This document shows, piece by piece, positions 1-5,871 of a stretch of 5,871 bases of DNA. The position numbers and the translations under genes are program-made. This DNA comes from Solirubrobacteraceae bacterium (GTDB lineage: Bacteria; Actinomycetota; Thermoleophilia; Solirubrobacterales; Solirubrobacteraceae): contig JALOLQ010000106.1 of the NCBI GenBank assembly GCA_025455895.1, positions 1-5,871 on the forward strand, read 5' to 3'. Within the stretch, counting starts at the first letter, position 1. The number at the start of each line of letters is the position of its first letter. Below the pieces are notes generated by a model. That model worked only from the letters and a program-made list of their open reading frames with translations, was not told where the DNA came from and ran no database searches.

Positions 1-516
1 CGCCGATCGGGCGGCGCGCGAGTCCTCGCCTACCGCGCGTCCGGCATCGGCGCCGGGACCACGGTGCGCGTCTTCGAGCGCGGAGCGGGCGTCAGCCGGC
101 CGCTGGGGACGCTGCGCAACGGGGCAGGCGTTCTGCGCCTGCGCGCGGCCGAGGGCCGCGGGGGACCGCGCACCGTCGTCGCGTTCGTCGAGCGCCGGGC
201 TCCGGTCCGCCGTCCGCGGCTGACGCTGGCGCGCTACGTGGCGCCCGGCGCCCAGCCCGCGGGGGCCGTCGCCGGAGCGCGCGCGACGCTGCGCCGCGGC
301 GTGGCCACCGTCACCTGGCGGCGCGCGCGCGGCGCCGACGCGCACCTCGTTCGCCTGCGGCTGGCCGACGGACGCGTCCTCGTGCGCGAGGTGCGTCGCG
401 GCGCCCGCGTGCAGGTGCGGGGGCTCGGCACCGCGGCGCGCCTGCGGCAGGTCACGGTGGCCGGGCGCACGCGCGCCGGGATCAGCGGCCCGGCCGCCCG
501 CGCGCGGCTGGGCTGA
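1..516 (+). CDS. C-terminal part of a probable secreted protein with a fibronectin type III-like domain (5' end outside window)
   Basis: The frame is open from base 1 to the TGA at 514-516 and gives 171 visible residues. A GTG at 64 could serve as a start, but the reading frame and domain pattern continue upstream of it, so I treat the gene as truncated by the window edge. Two beta-rich modules are suggested. Visible residues 1 to about 80 have alternating hydrophobic strands (VLAYRA, TVRVFERG, VVAFVERR). Residues about 88-171 look like a fibronectin type III fold, with the core Trp at 106 in ATVTWRRARGADAHLVRLR and a closing GISGPA turn. The fragment is rich in Arg and Ala and has no catalytic motif. 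Such domains usually form the adhesive or spacer C-terminus of extracellular enzymes or surface proteins. The catalytic part, if there is one, lies outside the window. The domain call rests on pattern only. Confidence 0.6.
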   Translation, partial: RRSGGARVLAYRASGIGAGTTVRVFERGAGVSRPLGTLRNGAGVLRLRAAEGRGGPRTVVAFVERRAPVRRPRLTLARYVAPGAQPAGAVAGARATLRRGVATVTWRRARGADAHLVRLRLADGRVLVREVRRGARVQVRGLGTAARLRQVTVAGRTRAGISGPAARARLG

Positions 517-566
517 CCTGCGCGCCGCACCTCAAGCCGGAGCGCCGCGCGGCCGATGCAGCGCCC

Positions 567-1151
567 ATGCGCCGGCTGACGCCGCTCGTCCTCGGTCTGC
601 TCGCCCTCGCGGCGCTGCCCGCTCCTGCCGGGGCGCGCGAGCGCGACGACCGCGCCGTGGGCGCGACCGGGCCGGTCACGGCGCCGGTGGTCACCGGGAC
701 GCTGCAGAGCGCGCGCGACACCGACTGGTACCTGCTGGCCCCGTTCGAGGAGCGCGAGATCGAGGTGCTGGTGAGCCTGCTGGGCGGCTGCGGGAGCGAG
801 CGGGGAGCGGTCCGCGTCGGGCTCTACGACGCCGACCTGACGGTGTACCGCCCGCCGCTCGGCGTGCTGCGCCTCGGCTGGGACCCGACCGACCCGATCA
901 CGCTCGCCGCCCCGCGGATGGCGGGGTCGCTGCGCTTCACGGGGATCGTCGGCCACCGCTTCCTGCTCGCCGTGCGCCACCGCGGCTGCACGCGGATCCG
1001 CTACCAGTTCGACCTCACGCCGCACACCGCGCTCGGCGCGCGGCTGCGCCCGACCGACGAGTGCCGGCGCGCCCGGCGCAACGGCAGCCGGGCCGCGCAG
1101 AGCGTCGCCTGCGCACGCAACCGGCTGACCGGCTCGCCCTGGAATCGCTGA
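567..1151 (+). CDS. Small secreted hypothetical protein, four cysteines
   Basis: This 194-residue protein has a clear Sec-type signal peptide: MRR, a hydrophobic run at residues 7-19, and an AGA motif at 21-23, which predicts cleavage after Ala23 and a mature protein of about 171 residues. That signal peptide is the reason for choosing the ATG at 567; no good Shine-Dalgarno sequence precedes it. All four cysteines (75, 141, 166, 182) lie in the exported part, so two disulfides are possible. Residues 44-72 (GTLQSARDTDWYLLAPFEER followed by a hydrophobic strand) resemble the DxDWY opening of pre-peptidase C-terminal-type beta sandwiches, and more strands follow up to about residue 152. The tail (160-194) is basic and probably helical. 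There is no lipobox, membrane anchor or catalytic motif. The gene lies 50 nt after the preceding secreted-protein gene on the same strand, so the two may be co-transcribed. Its function is unknown. Confidence 0.72.
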   Translation: MRRLTPLVLGLLALAALPAPAGARERDDRAVGATGPVTAPVVTGTLQSARDTDWYLLAPFEEREIEVLVSLLGGCGSERGAVRVGLYDADLTVYRPPLGVLRLGWDPTDPITLAAPRMAGSLRFTGIVGHRFLLAVRHRGCTRIRYQFDLTPHTALGARLRPTDECRRARRNGSRAAQSVACARNRLTGSPWNR

Positions 1152-1175
1152 GCGGCGCCGAGCTGCGCGCCGCTC
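1150..1175. terminator. Candidate bidirectional terminator hairpin between convergent genes
   Basis: A perfect 9-bp inverted repeat pairs 1150-1158 with 1167-1175, leaving an 8-nt loop, and its arm begins inside the stop codon of the upstream plus-strand gene. It occupies the 37-nt gap between that gene and the end of glmM, which points toward it. The stem is almost all G+C. Neither side has a clear T-tract, so this is not a textbook intrinsic terminator. Stems without U-tails are common in high-GC actinomycetes. The pairing is seen in the sequence; the terminator role is inferred from the convergent setting. Confidence 0.45.
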
Positions 1176-1188
1176 GACCGGTTCGGCC

Positions 1189-2493
1189 TCAGCCGGCGGC
1201 GTCGACGATCGCCACCAGCCGCGAGCAGACCGCCTCGCACTCCTCGGCGCTCGGCGCCTCGACCATCACGCGCACGAGCTCCTCGGTGCCGCTGGGGCGC
1301 ACGAGCACGCGCCCGCGGCCGTCGAGGGCGGCGTGCTCGTCGGCGGCCGGGCCCTCGACCGCGGCCATCGCCGCGGCCTTGTCGGCCACCCGGCAGTTGA
1401 CGAGCTGCTGGGGCAGCTTCTCCATCGCGTGGCGCTCGGCGAGGTCGCCGCCCTCGAGCGCCTCGAGCGTCAGCAGCGCGCTGGCGATCCCGTCGCCGGA
1501 GGGCACGAAGCCCATGTCGATGATGTGGCCGGACTGCTCGCCGCCCAGCGCCCAGCCCTTCTCGCGCAGCGCCTCGAGCACGTAGCGGTCGCCGACGGCG
1601 GTGGTGGCGACCTCCACCCCGGCCTCGCGCATCGCCGTGTGGAAGCCGTAGTTCGTCATCACCGTCACCGCGACCCCGCCGCCGAGGCGCTGCTCGCGGC
1701 GCAGGTGCAGCACGGCGAGCGCGATCAGCTCGTCGCCGTCGACGACCGCTCCGGTGCGATCGGCGGCGAGCACGCGGTCGCCGTCGCCGTCGAAGGCGAA
1801 GCCGAGATCGTGGCCGCCCGCGACGACCGCCTGCGCGAGCGCCTCGACGTGCGTCGAGCCGACGCCGTCGTTGATGTTGCGCCCGTCGGGCTCGGCGCCG
1901 ATCGTCGTGACGGTGGCGCCGAGGCGGCGGAAGACCTCCGGGCCGACCTTGTAGGTCGCGCCGTGCGCGCAGTCGAGCAGGACGTCGACGCCGGCGAGGT
2001 CGAGGCCCTGGAAGCGCGTCTCGAGCGCCCGCAGGTAGTCCTCCTGCGTCCCGTGCAGCGCGCGCACGCGGCCGATGTCGGGATTCGGGCGGGCCGGCCC
2101 GCGCAGGATCTCCTCGACGCGCTCCTCGTGGGCGTCGGAGAGCTTGAAGCCGTCGGCCGCGAAGAACTTGATCCCGTTGTCGTGGAACGGGTTGTGCGAG
2201 GCGGAGACGACCGCGGCGAGGTCGAAGCCGTAGCGGCCGATGAGCAGCGGCGCGGCCGGGGTCGGCAGGACGCCGCCGAGCAGCACGTCGCCCCCGGCGG
2301 CGGTGACCCCCGCGGCGAGCGCGGCCTCGAGCATCTCGCCCGATTCGCGCGTGTCGCGGATCACGAGCACCTGCGGGCGCCCGGCCGGGCACTCGAGCGT
2401 CGCGGCGCGGCCGAGGGCGAGCGCGAGATCCGCGCTCAGCTTGTCGCCGGCGACGCCACGGACGCCGTCGGTGCCGAACAGCTCGCGGGCCAT
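1189..2493 (-). CDS. glmM: Phosphoglucosamine mutase
   Basis: GlmM converts glucosamine-6-phosphate to glucosamine-1-phosphate in the cytoplasm, the step before GlmU makes UDP-GlcNAc for peptidoglycan. The 434-residue protein is close to the usual 445-450 and has all four alpha-D-phosphohexomutase landmarks in order. The catalytic serine loop is VVSASHNPFHDNGIKFF at 95-111, with Ser99 the likely phosphorylated residue. The Mg-binding loop is DGDGDR at 235-240, the sugar-specificity loop is GGEQSGH at 317-323, and the phosphate-binding loop is RPSGTE at 399-404. The N-terminus (ARELFGTDGVRG) is the GlmM-type opening. In the last loop the usual Pro after SGTE is Glu405. The ATG is supported by a GGAGGG just upstream. 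The gene starts 20 nt after the rpsI stop, so it is probably the last gene of the rplM-rpsI-glmM operon. The specificity loop and N-terminus favour GlmM over ManB or Pgm. Confidence 0.96.
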   Translation of the reverse strand: MARELFGTDGVRGVAGDKLSADLALALGRAATLECPAGRPQVLVIRDTRESGEMLEAALAAGVTAAGGDVLLGGVLPTPAAPLLIGRYGFDLAAVVSASHNPFHDNGIKFFAADGFKLSDAHEERVEEILRGPARPNPDIGRVRALHGTQEDYLRALETRFQGLDLAGVDVLLDCAHGATYKVGPEVFRRLGATVTTIGAEPDGRNINDGVGSTHVEALAQAVVAGGHDLGFAFDGDGDRVLAADRTGAVVDGDELIALAVLHLRREQRLGGGVAVTVMTNYGFHTAMREAGVEVATTAVGDRYVLEALREKGWALGGEQSGHIIDMGFVPSGDGIASALLTLEALEGGDLAERHAMEKLPQQLVNCRVADKAAAMAAVEGPAADEHAALDGRGRVLVRPSGTEELVRVMVEAPSAEECEAVCSRLVAIVDAAG

Positions 2494-2496
2494 GGA

Positions 2497-2502
2497 CCCT
2501 CC
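2497..2502 (-). promoter_or_regulatory. glmM ribosome binding site
   Basis: On the minus strand GGAGGG sits in the 20-nt gap between the rpsI stop and glmM, only 3 nt before the ATG (4 nt counted from GGAGG). It fixes the glmM start at 2493. It is the clearest Shine-Dalgarno sequence in the window; guaA and rplM have none that I can recognise. Confidence 0.65.
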
Positions 2503-2513
2503 GCGGGTCCCGG

Positions 2514-3311
2514 CTAGCGCTTGCTGAACTGCGGCCGCTTGCGGGCCTTCTTGAGCCCGGCCTTCTTGCGCTCCTTCGCGCGCGCGTCGCGCGTGAGGAA
2601 GCCGCGGCTCTTCAGCGCGCCGCGCAGGTTCGGGTCGGCCTCGAGCAGCGCGCGCGAGATGCCGTGGCGCAGGGCGCCGGCCTGGCTGGAGACGCCGCCG
2701 CCGTGCATGCGGGCGATGACGTCCATGCGCTCCTCGTAGCCGACCGCCTCGAGCGGCTGGCGGATGTTGCGCTGGAGCGCGGGGCGCGGGAAGAAGTCGT
2801 TCAGCGGCTTGCCGTTGATGATGTACTCGCCGGTGCCGGGCTTGAGGATCACGCGCGCGACGGCGGTCTTGCGCTTGCCGGTGGCGCGGTAGCGCGCGTC
2901 GGCGGCGAGCTCGATGACCGCGGCGATCGGCTCGTCGGCGACGGCCTCCTCGTCGCCCTCGCCGGCGGGCTCCTCGCCCTCGTCGACGGCGTACGGGTCG
3001 TGGTCCTCGCCGAGGGCCTGCTCGCCCTCGAGCACGATGTCGACCTCGAGGTCGGCGCCCGGGATCGCCGGCTTCTCGCGCGGCTTCTCCTCGGCGGCGG
3101 GCTCCTCGGCCTCGGCGACCGGCTCGGCCTCGGCGACCGGCTCGGCCGGGGCCTCGGCGACGACCTCCTCGACGGGGGCCTCCTCGCTCGCGGGCGCCTC
3201 CTCGGCGGCCGGGGTCTCCTCCGGCGCGGGGGCGGCCTCCTCGGCGGGAGCGGCGGCCTCGGGCTGCTCCTCGGGGGCCTGCTCGTCGTTCGGGGTCGTC
3301 TCGTCGGCCAT
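2514..3311 (-). CDS. rpsI: 30S ribosomal protein S9 with a long acidic N-terminal extension
   Basis: S9 is a small-subunit head protein whose C-terminal tail reaches the P-site tRNA anticodon arm. The conserved core is residues about 139-265: [15 protein letters not shown] at 140-154, FFPRPALQ at 173-180, [19 protein letters not shown] at 204-222, and the invariant SKR end at 263-265 within [12 protein letters not shown]. Its length matches the usual 130-residue protein. Ahead of it is a low-complexity extension. Residues 1-80 contain 25 Glu, 23 Ala and 14 Pro, and their only basic residues are K76, R78 and K80. Residues 81-138 remain acidic and contain no Lys or Arg. Mycobacterial S9 also has an acidic extension, but a shorter one. 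The ATG overlaps the rplM stop as TGATG, and a GGAG lies 11 nt upstream inside rplM. This translational coupling favours the full-length start, and I see no equally good start nearer the core. Confidence 0.95.
   Translation of the reverse strand: MADETTPNDEQAPEEQPEAAAPAEEAAPAPEETPAAEEAPASEEAPVEEVVAEAPAEPVAEAEPVAEAEEPAAEEKPREKPAIPGADLEVDIVLEGEQALGEDHDPYAVDEGEEPAGEGDEEAVADEPIAAVIELAADARYRATGKRKTAVARVILKPGTGEYIINGKPLNDFFPRPALQRNIRQPLEAVGYEERMDVIARMHGGGVSSQAGALRHGISRALLEADPNLRGALKSRGFLTRDARAKERKKAGLKKARKRPQFSKR
3105..3147 (-). repeat. 18-bp tandem repeat inside the rpsI extension
   Basis: The 18-nt unit at 3105-3122 is repeated exactly at 3123-3140, and the periodicity continues for 7 more bases. 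It encodes EPVAEA twice (S9 residues 57-62 and 63-68). Because the unit is six codons, gain or loss of copies keeps the frame. This suggests the extension grew, and may vary between strains, by slippage. Confidence 0.8.
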
Positions 3312-3745
3312 CAGGACTTGATCTCCATCGGGGTCGGCTTCTGCGCCACGTGCGGGTGCTCGGGGCCCGCGTAGACCTTGAGCTTCGTCAGCTGCTTGCG
3401 GGCGAGGCGGTTGCGGGGCAGCATCCCCTTCACCGCGAGGCGGATGACCTCCTCGGGGCGCCGCTCGAGCATCTCCTCGAGGGACCGCTCGCGCAGGCCG
3501 CCCGGGTAGCCGGAGTGGCGCCGGTACATCTTCTCGCGGCGCTTGTTGCCGGTGACCGAGATCTTCTCGGCGTTGATCACGACGACGAAATCACCGGTGT
3601 CGACGTGCGGCGTGTACTCGGGCTTGCGCTTGCCGCGCAGCGCATCGGCGATCTGCGTGGCGAGCCGGCCGAGCGTCTGCCCGTTGGCGTCCACGACGAG
3701 CCAGTTGCGCTCGCGGTCGTTGGCATTGGCGACGTAGGTCTTCAT
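3311..3745 (-). CDS. rplM: 50S ribosomal protein L13
   Basis: L13 is an early-assembling large-subunit protein that binds 23S rRNA. The 144-residue product matches the usual length of about 142 and carries the family landmarks: W15-LVVDA-QTLGRLA at 15-29, [19 protein letters not shown] at 44-62, [11 protein letters not shown] at 74-84, and the signature [21 protein letters not shown] at 107-127 followed by PEHPH. I chose the ATG at 3745, giving MKTYVAN, over an in-frame GTG at 3766, because L13 proteins normally begin this way and the extra seven residues do not look conserved. Neither start has a recognisable Shine-Dalgarno sequence. The stop overlaps the rpsI start by one base, so the two are probably translationally coupled. 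In E. coli, L13 represses its own rplM-rpsI operon. The 210-bp leader here could host some control, but its sequence gives no direct evidence of L13 binding. Confidence 0.96.
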   Translation of the reverse strand: MKTYVANANDRERNWLVVDANGQTLGRLATQIADALRGKRKPEYTPHVDTGDFVVVINAEKISVTGNKRREKMYRRHSGYPGGLRERSLEEMLERRPEEVIRLAVKGMLPRNRLARKQLTKLKVYAGPEHPHVAQKPTPMEIKS

Positions 3746-3795
3746 GGCGTGAGAAACGCGCCGCACAGCCGGGATCGGCCGCGGCGCGAGCGCAC

Positions 3796-3824
3796 ATGGT
3801 AGCCGCTCCGCTCAGGCGAGGTCC
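3796..3824 (-). promoter_or_regulatory. Possible promoter for rplM-rpsI-glmM (weak)
   Basis: On the minus strand a TACCAT hexamer at 3801-3796 fits the TAnnnT form of a -10 box. With 17-bp spacing, the -35 position would hold GGACCT, which matches the consensus poorly. Transcription would start near 3789 and leave a leader of roughly 45 nt. It lies downstream of the nested inverted repeat, so if this is the main promoter that structure is not part of the rplM mRNA. The evidence is a single hexamer in a plausible place. Confidence 0.22.
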
Positions 3825-3857
3825 GCCGCGCCACCCCCACGCCCCGCGAGCGAGAGA

Positions 3858-3948
3858 TCGCGGATGCCTGAGGGCGAACGCGAGGTCGCGATAGTGCGTC
3901 AGCACGGTGCGACCTCGTGGGCGGCCTCAGGCGCCACGAGATCCGCGA
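3858..3948 (-). promoter_or_regulatory. Nested inverted repeat with alternative pairings in the guaA-rplM gap
   Basis: Four stems nest within 91 bp: 3858-3865 with 3941-3948 (8 bp), 3866-3873 with 3925-3932 (8 bp), 3881-3889 with 3909-3917 (9 bp, extendable by a G-U and a C-G), and 3894-3897 with 3902-3905 around a GTCA loop. A competing 7-bp stem, 3914-3920 with 3934-3940, uses bases needed by both the 9-bp stem and the long fold. As RNA on the minus strand, the middle segment could therefore pair either with the segment before it or with the one after it. The structure begins 7 nt past the guaA stop and ends 112 nt before rplM. No T-tract follows it. It may be a guaA terminator or attenuator, a structured rplM leader, or a dispersed palindromic element. 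The pairings are read from the sequence; the role is unknown. Confidence 0.5.
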
Positions 3949-3955
3949 ACCGCCC

Positions 3956-5575
<1,620 letters not shown>

Positions 5576-5582
5576 GCCCGGG

Positions 5583-5871
5583 CTACGCGGTCCCGGACAG
5601 CGCGGGCGCCTTGTCGGCGGGGGCCCCGTTCGCGCCGGGTGCCGGCTTCGACGCCGCCGTGCCGCGGCTGCCCATCCCGACCTGCTGGGAGGCCTGGAGG
5701 AGCTTGCCCTCGGTCATCAGCGCCGGCGCGATCATCAGCTCGGCCCGGTTGAACTCGGCGATGTCCTGGTAGCCGCAGGTGGCCATCGAGGTCTTCAGCG
5801 CGCCCATGAGGTTGAACGTGCCGTCGTTCTCGTGGGCCGGGCCGACGAGGATCTCCTCGAGCGTGCCGTTC
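5583..5871 (-). CDS. guaB3: GuaB3-family IMP dehydrogenase-related protein, C-terminal end only
   Basis: The frame is open to the window edge and gives the last 95 residues. The visible part reads [20 protein letters not shown], followed by a [12 protein letters not shown] helix and a [17 protein letters not shown] segment, and closes with [15 protein letters not shown]. This matches the end of the GuaB3 (IMP dehydrogenase-related) family of actinobacteria. Classical GuaB ends differently, with the GGLRSCMGLTG-type motif. The family has an IMPDH-like TIM barrel; the catalytic Cys loop lies outside the window, so activity cannot be judged here. After VGMGSR comes a low-complexity tail of about 25 residues rich in Ala, Pro, Gly and Lys, probably disordered. 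The TAG stop lies 7 nt before guaA, consistent with an operon for guanine nucleotide synthesis. Ordinary guaB remains a less likely alternative. Confidence 0.82.
   Translation of the reverse strand, partial: NGTLEEILVGPAHENDGTFNLMGALKTSMATCGYQDIAEFNRAELMIAPALMTEGKLLQASQQVGMGSRGTAASKPAPGANGAPADKAPALSGTA

Noticed and set aside
234..1025. Minus-strand open frame of 263 codons across the two secreted-protein genes
   Set aside because: It is Arg/Ala-rich with no motif, whereas the plus-strand frames have a signal peptide and a fibronectin-like pattern.
1333..2517. Plus-strand open frame of 394 codons
   Set aside because: It is antisense to the unmistakable glmM and has a low-complexity composition.
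3105..3147. CRISPR-like direct repeats
   Set aside because: The 18-bp copies are directly adjacent, without spacers, and lie inside a coding region.
2664..3374. Plus-strand Gly/Leu-rich open frame of 236 codons
   Set aside because: It is antisense to rpsI. The Gly/Leu pattern simply mirrors the Glu/Ala codons of the S9 extension.
3591..3905. Minus-strand frame of 104 codons beginning in the guaA-rplM gap (a possible leader peptide)
   Set aside because: It starts with GTG inside the hairpin, has no Shine-Dalgarno and runs out of frame 155 bases into rplM. Nothing suggests it is translated.
3746..3955. tRNA or known riboswitch in the guaA-rplM gap
   Set aside because: There is no cloverleaf, T-loop or CCA-like end, and I recognise no purine or other known riboswitch core. 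Only the inverted repeats are supported.

Overview
The window reads as chromosomal DNA from a very GC-rich actinomycete-type bacterium. Three things suggest the class Thermoleophilia (Solirubrobacterales-like), although this is inference without a database search: the extreme GC bias at third codon positions, the guaB3-guaA and rplM-rpsI-glmM gene order, and an Arg/Ala-rich fibronectin-like secreted protein at the left edge.

Layout. Positions 1-1151 (+ strand) carry the 3' end of a probable extracellular protein with a fibronectin type III-like C-terminus, then a small secreted protein of 194 residues with four cysteines and no recognised function. These genes converge on a minus-strand run. 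Between them is a perfect 9-bp inverted repeat (1150-1175), which probably ends transcription from both sides. On the minus strand, read right to left, come guaB3 (C-terminal end only), guaA (GMP synthetase), a 210-bp gap, rplM (ribosomal protein L13), rpsI (S9) and glmM (phosphoglucosamine mutase). guaB3 and guaA are 7 nt apart. rplM and rpsI overlap by one base (TGATG). rpsI and glmM are 20 nt apart.

How it fits together. guaB3-guaA serves guanine nucleotide synthesis. rplM-rpsI supplies one protein to each ribosomal subunit. glmM makes glucosamine-1-phosphate for UDP-GlcNAc and peptidoglycan. This is a growth-linked housekeeping cluster, and rplM-rpsI-glmM is a known actinobacterial arrangement.

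What stands out. (1) The guaA-rplM gap contains a large nested inverted repeat with two mutually exclusive pairings, a layout typical of an RNA switch or attenuator, or else of a palindromic repeat element. (2) S9 has an acidic Glu/Ala/Pro-rich N-terminal extension of about 138 residues, longer than the S9 core itself. (3) The small four-cysteine secreted protein is uncharacterised. I see no mobile element, CRISPR array, tRNA, rRNA or defence system.
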